A stretch of 13,704 nt of DNA from a candidate division WWE3 bacterium. GTDB lineage: Bacteria > Patescibacteriota > WWE3 > 9FT-COMBO-53-11. Numbering within the stretch: the stretch's first letter is position 1; each line of letters begins with the position of its first letter. This document shows, piece by piece, positions 6,882 to 12,715 of the stretch. Made by a program: the position numbers and the translations under genes. Under the pieces are notes generated by a model. That model saw only the letters and a list, made by a program, of their open reading frames with translations, was not told the origin of the DNA and searched no databases. The stretch spans positions 1-13,704 of the forward strand of contig JAUXIZ010000010.1 in NCBI GenBank assembly GCA_030620855.1. The letters are read 5' to 3'.

Positions 6882-8297
6882 TTATAACTCCTCCGTTTTC
6901 AGCGTTATGGTAATTCTATCCGTGTTTCTTGGTACCCGTTGGAAACTCTCCGGCAAGTTTGGCCATATTTTTATCTCATAAGCGTTAACTTCCCCAAGCG
7001 AAGACAGATACTCTTGAGCCGAAGCGGGGTTTCTGCCTGTCAGGTCATTTTTTATCTTTTCCGTATCAATTTCTGGAACAACATCCGAAGAAACCTTCGC
7101 TTGAAAGCTGAGTTTATTTTTTGAAAGCTTGGGATCAAGAGGCTCTACGCTTGTCTCCCCCGGGAAAAGCGTGTAGCCCTCGGGAATCAGGGTACTGATG
7201 GTTTGGCTTATCAAATCCTGCATGCTGGCACCGCTGTAGGTGATAATCGTAAACTTCATGGTCAGGTTAAGAGTAAGCTTGTCGGTCTGCTCCCCAACCG
7301 CGTGGGAAAAAGTCTTTTTGGTTACCTCGCTTTTTATCGCCCTTTCTACGATAACCTCGTCCAAACCCCCTTCCCCAATAATGGTTTTTTTACCTTCTTT
7401 GACTAGATCTTTTTTAAGATCTTCTAAAAGGTTGGATTGATCACCGGCGGCGACAATGGTAACTTCCTCGGAGGAGCCACCGGAGACAGATTGTCCTGAG
7501 ATCACGTAAGCATCATAGGAAGGCTCATTTAAACCAGAAATGAAATCAAAATTTGTCCCCTCTCCTTTATTGTAATCAGTCCCTATACTAGTAGCCGTAA
7601 TACTACTACCTTTTGTACCACAGGTCGGACCTACCTTCTCAGGAACGTTCACGTCACTATCAACCTTGTATTTTAGATCTGTACCTTCAACTTTTAATTC
7701 TGTCCCTGCCGAAAATGTTTTCGACGTATCCGTACAATTCTCAAAAGTCACCGTTCCGCTAGCCTTCTCCCCAACCGTCGCAGTGCCGGTGGCATCAGCA
7801 GTCTTTTCCCCTTCTTCTGTCGCCGTATGCAAGGTCCCGGGAATTATCCCTTTCTCGGCGTCGATTTCTTCTGCTGCAATATCTGCCGAAACGGAAATTT
7901 CTTTAACAAACGGGATTGGGTTAAGAGTCAAAATAACTTCCGCCCGAGGCAAGTAGTAAAGAGCCCAATAAGCCCCGCCCCCAAAAAGGATCAGAAACCC
8001 AACCAGAATAAGCGGGACGAAAGCAAGCTTTCGCAAAGCGCCAAAGTTGATCTTTCTTGCTTTCTTTTTGGCTTTAACCTCCACCACCTCCCCCTCCTCG
8101 CCTTCGGTTAGAGTTTGGATAAGGTTTTTGCTTCTTGATCCGGTGGGTTTGAGAACCAGTTTTTTCTTTTCCTTCTTGGCTTTTTCCTGCAAGGTCCGAA
8201 GCATTAAGAGATTAAAATTCTCTTCCGGAACTTCAATTTCTACCGCATCGCCTTCTTCGGCTAAAATTCTTTCCAAAAGCTCAAACAAGCTACTCAT
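6882..8297 (-). CDS. Membrane-anchored 'baseplate J-like' protein
   Basis: 471 aa. A cytoplasmic N-terminal domain (about 1-60), acidic and lysine-rich linkers (to about 85), one membrane helix (about 91-113), then a large, Ser/Thr/Gly-rich extracytoplasmic beta region including TATVGEKASGTVTFENC. The two external cysteines (in FENCTDTS and GPTCGTKG) may form a disulphide. Proteins of this architecture in CPR genomes are annotated as baseplate J/gp47 family, though no phage context exists here and a surface or pilus-platform role is as likely. It follows the PilM-like gene with an 8-nt overlap (GAGGAAGG ribosome site upstream), so the two probably work together: actin-like ATPase inside, anchored extracellular partner outside. 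The stop lies 14 nt from the convergent EF-like gene; no clear terminator is seen between them. Confidence 0.75.
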   Translation of the reverse strand: MSSLFELLERILAEEGDAVEIEVPEENFNLLMLRTLQEKAKKEKKKLVLKPTGSRSKNLIQTLTEGEEGEVVEVKAKKKARKINFGALRKLAFVPLILVGFLILFGGGAYWALYYLPRAEVILTLNPIPFVKEISVSADIAAEEIDAEKGIIPGTLHTATEEGEKTADATGTATVGEKASGTVTFENCTDTSKTFSAGTELKVEGTDLKYKVDSDVNVPEKVGPTCGTKGSSITATSIGTDYNKGEGTNFDFISGLNEPSYDAYVISGQSVSGGSSEEVTIVAAGDQSNLLEDLKKDLVKEGKKTIIGEGGLDEVIVERAIKSEVTKKTFSHAVGEQTDKLTLNLTMKFTIITYSGASMQDLISQTISTLIPEGYTLFPGETSVEPLDPKLSKNKLSFQAKVSSDVVPEIDTEKIKNDLTGRNPASAQEYLSSLGEVNAYEIKIWPNLPESFQRVPRNTDRITITLKTEEL

Positions 8298-9246
8298 CGC
8301 TACCTTCCTCCTTTACTCTTTTTGCCACCTGCCCAAGAGAAAGCGGCAACTTTTCCTCCTCTAAAGTCACAACTTCCGGCGCCACCTCAAAGGGATGATC
8401 CTTCGACCACGGATAAGAAGATAGCACCTCCAAAAGGCCGGAGAAAGCGGCCGCACCGCCGGTAAGAAAAATTTTAGGAGGGAAGGTTTCCACACCTTCA
8501 AAAGCAGAAAGCGCAGAAGATACGGCATTGAGCCAAAGATCAAGAAAAGCGGTTGGATTCCCGTTTTCCTTAAAGTCCCAAAAGAAGCTTTTGGTGTCCA
8601 TAAGCTGTCCGCCAAATGCCAGGCTAATCTCGGTCTTTGAACCGCCTATATCAAATATAAGAGCATTAAGCTCCTCGTCTTCAGAAAGCTTGCTAACCAG
8701 GTTAAAAGTCAAAGAGCTAAAACCCCAAAGCGAGAGCCCGGCGTTTTTGACCAAGTTGGCCAACTGCCCCAGATAGGAACCATCGGCAAAAGAGCTAAAG
8801 ATATAAACCTCAAGCTTATCTACCTCTTTGACCTCAAGAATTTCCGCCTCTATTTCCGTTACGGAAAGCTTTGGTTCGCCGAGGCCTTCCCGTAATTCCT
8901 TTTGCGCATCTTCCAGCGCAGCGCCCCGCGCATGGACCGCAAGCTCCTCAACATCTCGGTCGGTAGAACTTCTCACAACGGTCGTAAAAGCCAAAGTGTG
9001 GGGGCCGGAAACCCCAACAACCGCTAACGGTTTTGCCTCTGGAAAATCGTGTTTTAATTCCTCAACCGCTTCCTTAAGGTCTTCTTCTGCAGTATCTGTC
9101 CGGGGAATTTTTCTTGAGCCAAGGGGTGAAACGGAGTCGCCGCTGTAATCCAAAACAAAAACTTTAAAAATCTTGCCTCCTAGATCGAGTGCAAAAAACT
9201 GATCCGGAAACTCTTCTTTTTTCCCTAGCGAAGGTAGTTTTATCAT
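8290..9246 (-). CDS. PilM-like actin-fold ATPase
   Basis: 318-aa ASKHA-fold protein. Phosphate-1 motif FFALDLGGKIFKVF (17-30), phosphate-2 motif LIFDIGGSKTEISLA (196-210), and adenosine motif KIFLTGGAAAFSGL (258-271) are present in order, as in PilM/FtsA/MreB-type proteins. PilM is the cytoplasmic ring component of type IV pilus inner-membrane platforms and contacts PilN. Here the place of PilN/PilO is taken by the downstream single-pass membrane protein, so this may be a shortened pilus-like or envelope platform. The start ATGA overlaps the alaS stop (9246-9243). Actin-fold assignment is firm; the PilM name is by similarity of organisation and length. Confidence 0.78.
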   Translation of the reverse strand: MIKLPSLGKKEEFPDQFFALDLGGKIFKVFVLDYSGDSVSPLGSRKIPRTDTAEEDLKEAVEELKHDFPEAKPLAVVGVSGPHTLAFTTVVRSSTDRDVEELAVHARGAALEDAQKELREGLGEPKLSVTEIEAEILEVKEVDKLEVYIFSSFADGSYLGQLANLVKNAGLSLWGFSSLTFNLVSKLSEDEELNALIFDIGGSKTEISLAFGGQLMDTKSFFWDFKENGNPTAFLDLWLNAVSSALSAFEGVETFPPKIFLTGGAAAFSGLLEVLSSYPWSKDHPFEVAPEVVTLEEEKLPLSLGQVAKRVKEEGSDE

Positions 9247-10970
9247 TTGGACAGAGCTCGCCCGTAAATCCGGCGGACGCCGGAGCCGGCAGATTCTTCT
9301 TTGATTATCTCAAACTTGCCTATTTCGGCGGTATGGGTAACGTGAGGTCCGCCGCAAAGCTCTTTGGAAAACGAACTTCCCGGGACATCCCCAACGTGAT
9401 AAAGAGTAATATCTTTAGCTTTAACGTAAGTTTCTTTAAAGAGCGCCTCCGCTCCAAGCTCCTTGGCTTTCTCATATGTAGTGGCAATTTTTTTGACAGG
9501 CAAGTCCTCCTTTATTTTCTCGTTAACCAGGTTTTCGACTTTTTTAAGTTCCTGGGGAGTTACTTTCCTGTCAAAAGTAAAGTCGTGACGGAACCGATCA
9601 GCTTCCAAGTGCTGGCCGGACTGGCGAACGTGAGGCCCCAAAACAACCTTTAAGGCGGCATTTAAAAGGTGGGCGGAGGTGTGCTGGGGAGCAATTTCTT
9701 CTTTCTCCCCTTCCCTTTGCTTTGCCGCAGCCCGGGCCTTTTTACGCTGTTCTTCTAATTTTACTTCGAATTCTTCAACATCTACCTCAAACCCGCGGGA
9801 TTTGGCCAGCTCCTGAGTAAGCTCCAAGGGAAAACCGTAGGTGTCGTAAAGCATAAAGGCATCTATATCTTTGCCCATCTTTTCCATCTCGCGAAGACCT
9901 CGAGTCAGAGCACGGGAAAACTTTTGCTCTTCATCTTCGATAACCTGCTGGATTTCTTTTTCACGCTCCCCAAGTTTAGGGTAAAACTCTTTATAAACTT
10001 CAATAACTTTGCGAACCGGCTCCAACAAAAAGTAGCCATTAATTCCCAAAAGCCGCCCATGCAAAATAGCCCGGCGCAGTATGCGCCTTAGCACATACCC
10101 TCGACCAACATTAAGCGGGGTTACCCCGTCACCGGTTAAAAACACCCCTCCCCGCACATGGTCTGCGATAATGCGGAGCGATCTAAGACTAGACTCATCT
10201 AACTCCTCCCCCACCTCTGCTATTTTTTTGATCTCATCCAAAAGAGGAGTAAAAAGGTCTGTTTCAAAAACGTTATCTTTGCCTTGAAGTATCAGCGTCA
10301 AGCGCTCCATTCCCATGCCGGTATCTATATTTTGCTGTTTTAGTTTTGTGAAGTTTCCTTCTTCATCTTTGTAGTACTCCATAAAAACCAGGTTCCAAAG
10401 CTCAACTTCCCGCCCGTCGTCCAAGACGTAGTGGATTTCGGATGATGGGCCGCAGGGACCGGTTTTACCCGGCGGTCCCCAAAAATTATCCTCGCTCCCT
10501 TGCTCTCGCACTTCAATGCCCGGAACTTCTTGCTCCCAAATCTTTTTTGCTTCACTGTCTTTGGAAATCCCTTTTTCTCCCGAGAAAATAGTTACAAACA
10601 TTCGGCTTGGATCAAGACCCGCCTCTTTAGTCAAAAAGTTCCAAGCCAACGGTATAGCAACATCCTTAAAGTAATCTCCAACGGAAAAGTTGCCCAGCAT
10701 TTCAAAGAAAGTATGGTGGGTTTCGTCCCCCACCTCTTCCACATCGGATGTCCTAAAGCACTTCTGAATGGAGGCTAAACGCACATTTCCGAAATCTTCC
10801 AACGCATTGGATTCCCCCATCAAATGGGGCTTAAACTGCTGCATACCAGCTGTGGTTAGAAGAACGGACTCGTCGGTTGGCGGGGGGACAAGGGAAGATG
10901 AAGGTACAACGGTATGATCATGGGACGAAAAGTAGTCTAGAAATTTTTTCCTGATTTCTTTGTGGGTCAT
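9243..10970 (-). CDS. alaS: Alanyl-tRNA synthetase, short form without C-Ala
   Basis: Charges tRNA-Ala and edits Ser/Gly mischarging. The 575 aa compare with about 875 in most bacteria. Present are the class II catalytic core (motif 2 region around residues 63-92, RLASIQKCFRTSD; motif 3 LNVGRGYVLRRILRRA, 286-301), the GPCGPSSEIHY loop, the G-M-G-M-ERL segment, and the editing domain with the zinc set H430xxxH434 plus C539 and H543 (CGGPH). The protein stops right after the editing domain's IYGRAL, so the C-Ala oligomerisation and tRNA-elbow domain is missing and the stop is clean. Short AlaRS forms are known in CPR bacteria. The ATG has no Shine-Dalgarno and lies about 1 nt from the predicted transcription start. 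First gene of an overlapping three-gene operon. Confidence 0.96.
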   Translation of the reverse strand: MTHKEIRKKFLDYFSSHDHTVVPSSSLVPPPTDESVLLTTAGMQQFKPHLMGESNALEDFGNVRLASIQKCFRTSDVEEVGDETHHTFFEMLGNFSVGDYFKDVAIPLAWNFLTKEAGLDPSRMFVTIFSGEKGISKDSEAKKIWEQEVPGIEVREQGSEDNFWGPPGKTGPCGPSSEIHYVLDDGREVELWNLVFMEYYKDEEGNFTKLKQQNIDTGMGMERLTLILQGKDNVFETDLFTPLLDEIKKIAEVGEELDESSLRSLRIIADHVRGGVFLTGDGVTPLNVGRGYVLRRILRRAILHGRLLGINGYFLLEPVRKVIEVYKEFYPKLGEREKEIQQVIEDEEQKFSRALTRGLREMEKMGKDIDAFMLYDTYGFPLELTQELAKSRGFEVDVEEFEVKLEEQRKKARAAAKQREGEKEEIAPQHTSAHLLNAALKVVLGPHVRQSGQHLEADRFRHDFTFDRKVTPQELKKVENLVNEKIKEDLPVKKIATTYEKAKELGAEALFKETYVKAKDITLYHVGDVPGSSFSKELCGGPHVTHTAEIGKFEIIKEESAGSGVRRIYGRALSK

Positions 10971-10977
10971 CAGGGTT

Positions 10978-11007
10978 ATGATACAGGAGAAAAGGAACGA
11001 GTGACAA
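10978..11007 (-). promoter_or_regulatory. Promoter of the alaS operon (leaderless geometry)
   Basis: TTGTCA (11007-11002, 5 of 6) and TATCAT (10983-10978, 5 of 6) separated by 18 nt on the minus strand. The start falls at about 10971, immediately before the alaS ATG. It begins only a few bases past the U-tract of the small-gene terminator. Confidence 0.6.
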
Positions 11008-11011
11008 GGTT

Positions 11012-11046
11012 AAAAAAAGAAAAGGCAGGTCCAAAATGAACCTGCC
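11012..11046 (-). terminator. Intrinsic terminator of the small-gene/RNA locus
   Basis: GGCAGGT (11046-11040) pairs with ACCTGCC (11030-11024) through a 9-nt loop, followed by TTTTCTTTTTTT on the minus strand. The stem shares a base with the stop codon of the 89-aa gene, the same compaction as at 4004-4040. Confidence 0.88.
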
Positions 11047-11315
11047 TACATGGTTGGGCCGCTTCCCTTGGCAATCATCTCGCCTTCAGGTGTGGCCATA
11101 GATCCGTCGGCGAAATTGACAACCAAACCCTTCCTTTCAAGTGATTGGAGGGCCTGGGTAACAACGGAGAGCATTCCCTTCTCCGTTAGTCGAATTTCCT
11201 CGCCGTCTATTAAGACCAACCCTTGCCTTCGCATTACGGCTGCTTCGCCGTACTGCTCATGGTTAAGGTCTGCTATCCCAACCGGACCCTGGAACAACAT
11301 ATCCACGAGGGACAT
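11046..11315 (-). CDS. Hypothetical 89-aa protein
   Basis: Not recognised. The ATG at 11315 follows AAGGAG with 6 nt spacing, a strong site that rules out the longer in-frame opening at 11348. The soluble product has no cysteines or membrane segments. Two segments, EIRLTEKGMLSVV and GSMATPEGEMIAKG, flank a helix TQALQSLERKGLVV; this alternation resembles winged-helix proteins, in which 'LTekG' and 'TpeG' turns are common, but no DNA-binding role is claimed. It is the last gene before the locus terminator and lies about 40 nt downstream of repeat hairpin copy A. Confidence 0.72.
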   Translation of the reverse strand: MSLVDMLFQGPVGIADLNHEQYGEAAVMRRQGLVLIDGEEIRLTEKGMLSVVTQALQSLERKGLVVNFADGSMATPEGEMIAKGSGPTM

Positions 11316-11354
11316 TCTCTTTTCTCCTTTCCACAAGTCGCCTTGCAATTATGT

Positions 11355-11400
11355 CTCTCTCCTAAACCTGCTTCTTATACGAAACAGACTTGGGAGAGAG
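11355..11400 (-). repeat. Repeat hairpin 1, copy A
   Basis: A 20-position stem (CTCTCTCC... with ...GGGAGAGAG) with about three mismatches and a 6-nt loop. It shares the CTCYYAAR...YTTRGGAG core with copies at 12149, 12850 and 13185. It lies between the stop of the 48-aa gene and the ribosome site of the 89-aa gene. Confidence 0.7.
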
Positions 11401-11430
11401 CAGGCGCCGATGGTGCATCAAGGCGCCTGC
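11400..11430 (-). repeat. Hairpin 2, copy A
   Basis: GCAGGCGCC and GGCGCCTGC form a 9-bp perfect GC-rich stem over a 13-nt loop, starting 8 nt after the stop of the 48-aa gene and joined directly to hairpin 1 copy A. No U-tract follows. The same order (ORF stop, hairpin 2, hairpin 1) occurs at two other places. Confidence 0.6.
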
Positions 11431-11437
11431 CTGTGCT

Positions 11438-11584
11438 TTACGAGCAGTCGAATTCGAGGACTTCCTCTTCTCCAAAGATTTCAAAGATGTCGACACAGCG
11501 AGGACACCTTTGATCTTCATCGAGAGTCCCCAGATCAAAAGGCTCGCCGCAATCGAGACAGACCTCAAATTCATCGTTAGTCAT
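11438..11584 (-). CDS. 48-aa zinc-ribbon mini-protein
   Basis: Encodes a very acidic 48-aa protein with CLDCGEPF and CPRC, a CxxC...CxxC knuckle expected to bind one zinc. The start ATG (11584) follows GGAG by 7 nt and the preceding gene's stop by one base (TGACATG), indicating translational coupling. It is clearly paralogous to the upstream 83-aa protein: FEVC-DC--PF---TLD----C--C-D is shared. It lacks that protein's C-terminal helix region. Too short for many gene finders. Function unknown; rubredoxin-like or RNA-polymerase-associated ribbon folds are possible. Confidence 0.75.
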   Translation of the reverse strand: MTNDEFEVCLDCGEPFDLGTLDEDQRCPRCVDIFEIFGEEEVLEFDCS

Positions 11585-11585
11585 G

Positions 11586-11837
11586 TCACGACTCCGCAGG
11601 AAGGGAAAAGTCGTTGGCCTTACACCATGCCGTCAGCGCTTTCTTGAGCGCGTAGGGGCTGGTGAAAGTTTTCCAACCTTCTTCTTCAGATCCATCTTCC
11701 TCAACCTGGACAAGGTCCGCGCAAGAGACGCACAGTCCTTGCTTGTCGAGGGTCTCGGCCTCAAAAGGATGCGCACAATCGGCACAAACCTCGAAGTCTT
11801 CCTCGAACTCGTTCTGCAAGTGTGGTGGGATTAACAC
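11586..11837 (-). CDS. 83-aa zinc-ribbon protein, paralogue of the 48-aa gene
   Basis: The start is GTG at 11837, 5 nt after a perfect AAGGAGG; an in-frame ATG at 11867 lies upstream of that site and is rejected. Residues about 11-38 hold CADCAHPF and CVSC, a CxxC...CxxC ribbon nearly identical in spacing to the downstream 48-aa protein. An acidic linker (VQVEEDGSEEEGW) leads to a C-terminal segment, TSPYALKKALTAWCKAND, that looks like an amphipathic helix. No family is recognised. Coupled to the 48-aa gene by a one-base gap. A tandem duplication with loss or gain of the C-terminal half is the simplest history. Confidence 0.78.
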   Translation of the reverse strand: MLIPPHLQNEFEEDFEVCADCAHPFEAETLDKQGLCVSCADLVQVEEDGSEEEGWKTFTSPYALKKALTAWCKANDFSLPAES

Positions 11838-11860
11838 CCTTACCTCCTTAAAGAATATTT

Positions 11861-11907
11861 GGTGCAAAGCACCGATCTACCGTGGTCCCTACCAACCACG
11901 GCAGATC
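11861..11907 (-). other. Two adjacent hairpins upstream of the zinc-ribbon genes
   Basis: The first (11907-11874) has 12 bp with one mismatch: GATCT and CCGTGGT pair with their complements around an 8-nt loop. The second (11873-11861) is GGTGC TTT GCACC. They lie between the tRNA-like RNA and the AAGGAGG site. No U-tract, so processing or leader structures rather than a terminator. Confidence 0.55.
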
Positions 11908-11933
11908 GCTGCCCAGCACTGGAAAAGAAGGAA

Positions 11934-12025
11934 ATGGCCTGGTGGGGCTTGAACCCACGCCTTCTTTTTACCTTAAAAGGGAAGGATTTCCCGAAAAAAG
12001 GCGCCTCCATCTTGGCACAGGCCAT
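11934..12025 (-). ncRNA. tRNA-like RNA with D and T arms but no normal anticodon arm
   Basis: Reading the minus strand, TGGCCTG (12024-12018) pairs with CAGGCCA (11941-11935), and A12025-T11934 extends it to 8 bp. The 3' strand follows a T-arm without any gap: GTGGG TTCAAGC CCCAC, whose loop fits TTCRANY exactly. T8 is followed by a D-arm GCC-AAGATGGA-GGC with the G18G19 pair. Position 9 is missing. The anticodon arm and variable loop are replaced by 44 nt (12002-11959) that fold as a 9-bp A/U-rich stem around an inner GGGAA/TTCCC hairpin. No anticodon loop with U33 can be drawn. CCA is not encoded. A 61-codon frame with a GAGGA site covers the same bases and is the main alternative; exact tRNA elbow geometry favours RNA. 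Confidence 0.55.
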
Positions 12026-12040
12026 TACAAGTCCTCGGTT

Positions 12041-12350
12041 TTACTGAACGGGGGTCTCGAACCACCTCTTCACCAGCTTTGACCCAAGCTGCGGCTCACA
12101 CACCGCTAAAGGTGAAGCGCTCCTTAAGCTCGTCTCCCATTTAGAGGACTCTCCCAAAACCACCATTCTTGATGGGCTTGGGAGAGCGAGAGAGCAGTCA
12201 ACCGACTCGACAGGCCTCCTTTACAGGTACTCTGTTATCCGACCTCAAGTTCCGTCACCCTCGGCTTTCGCTTTGGATCCTTGGGAGCTTTTTGGTCTCG
12301 GCCTTGAGGGAATCGAACAATCGCTTTAAGCGACTACCAAGACTCGCGTC
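12041..12350 (-). other. 310 bp without a supported gene; structured
   Basis: No coding frame with a good ribosome site is found. Visible structures on the minus strand are a 7-bp hairpin with a GCGA tetraloop overlapping the preceding stop (near 12360-12340), TCGCTT/AAAGCGA just after it, a long-range CCTCAAG/CTTGAGG pairing (about 12310-12248), hairpin 1 copy B, and CTTCACC/GGTGAAG closing two small hairpins (about 12116-12070). Two T-loop-like strings (GTTCGATTC near 12312, GGTTCGAGACC near 12060) lack paired acceptors. A 41-codon ATG frame (12166-12041) has no ribosome site. It may hold further RNAs, but none can be bounded. Confidence 0.4.
12149..12186 (-). repeat. Repeat hairpin 1, copy B
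   Basis: CTCTCCCAA pairs perfectly with TTGGGAGAG; after an internal loop CCAT/ATGG closes the tip. Shares the repeat core of copies A, C and D. No hairpin 2 is evident next to this copy. Confidence 0.6.
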
Positions 12351-12550
12351 TTAGGTCCTCATACTCTCTCTATTACGTGCTTTTTCCACTCGCGCAAGAA
12401 GATCGGACCGCTGCCCGGTTGCCTCAACGGCAAACTTGAGCGCGCGGTACTCACAATCATGCTGCGAATAATGCTCTACAGGTCTTCCATCTTCCCCAGA
12501 AGTTCCGTTTTGGAAAGGAATGTAACCCTTCCCACTTGATAGGTAGCCAT
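12351..12550 (-). CDS. Small hypothetical gene with a frame conflict
   Basis: A perfect AAAGGAGG precedes an ATG (12550) by 6 nt, but that frame stops after 24 codons (MATYQVGRVTFLSKTELLGK..., stop at 12478-12476). The -1 frame stays open from before this ATG to 12351 and encodes a protein-like stretch, EHYSQHDCEYRALKFAVEAT..., ending SMRT; its only upstream start, a GTG at 12557, is fused to the ribosome site and cannot be used well. Either a -1 frameshift (natural or a sequencing error) joins the parts to a protein of about 65 aa, or the 24-aa frame is a leader. No family is recognised. It is followed at once by a GCGA-capped hairpin. Confidence 0.45.
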
Positions 12551-12583
12551 GCGCCACCTCCTTTCTAAAAATTTAAAAGCAAT

Positions 12584-12713
12584 GCAATCCGGTTGGGATT
12601 CGAACCCAACTTAGGAGATAGGCCCACGCAAGCGTTCGGAATCCTGTTCCCTTCCCTTTTGCGCCGCATGGGGATTAACCATGATCCCAAGGGATCTCAT
12701 ACGACCGGATTGC
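12584..12713 (-). ncRNA. tRNA-like RNA with a 94-nt insert in place of D/anticodon arms
   Basis: GCAATCCGG (12713-12705) pairs with CCGGATTGC (12592-12584), a perfect 9-bp acceptor-type stem. The 3' strand directly follows a perfect T-arm: TTGGG TTCGAAT CCCAA, with a canonical TTCRANY loop; T8 is at 12704. The interior holds GATCCC TT GGGATC, then an overlapping CATGG TTAATCC CCATG hairpin with a 7-nt loop (as an anticodon arm it would read AAT with C37, implausible), then CGCAA/TTGCG closing GGAA-CAGGA-TTCC. About 127 nt is far longer than any class II tRNA. Its 5' end lies two bases from the 3' CC of the tmRNA-like RNA, so one precursor is likely. A 28-codon ATG frame ending at the T-arm has no ribosome site. 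Confidence 0.6.
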
Positions 12714-12715
12714 TA

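Noticed and set aside
6882..8297. Prophage baseplate gene
   Set aside because: No other phage structural genes are present, the protein has a central membrane helix, and it is fused by overlap to a cellular PilM-like gene and alaS.
11840..12025. A 61-codon frame as the primary annotation
   Set aside because: It covers exactly the tRNA-like RNA and a strong hairpin and ends inside the next gene's ribosome site; kept only as an alternative in that entry.
12041..12135. A possible further tRNA or tRNA-like RNA with GGTGGTTCGAGACCCCC
   Set aside because: The T-stem has a T-C mismatch, no acceptor partner for GTTCAGT is found upstream, and the same bases also lie in a 41-codon frame. The string may be chance.
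12041..12166. A 41-codon ATG frame on the minus strand
   Set aside because: No ribosome binding site, the ATG lies inside repeat hairpin B, and the product has no recognisable feature.
12300..12370. A T-loop-like GTTCGATTC with nearby hairpin, suggesting a class II tRNA
   Set aside because: The T-stem would have two mismatches and no 5' acceptor strand pairs with the 3' side; the hairpins are explained as post-stop structures of the preceding small gene.
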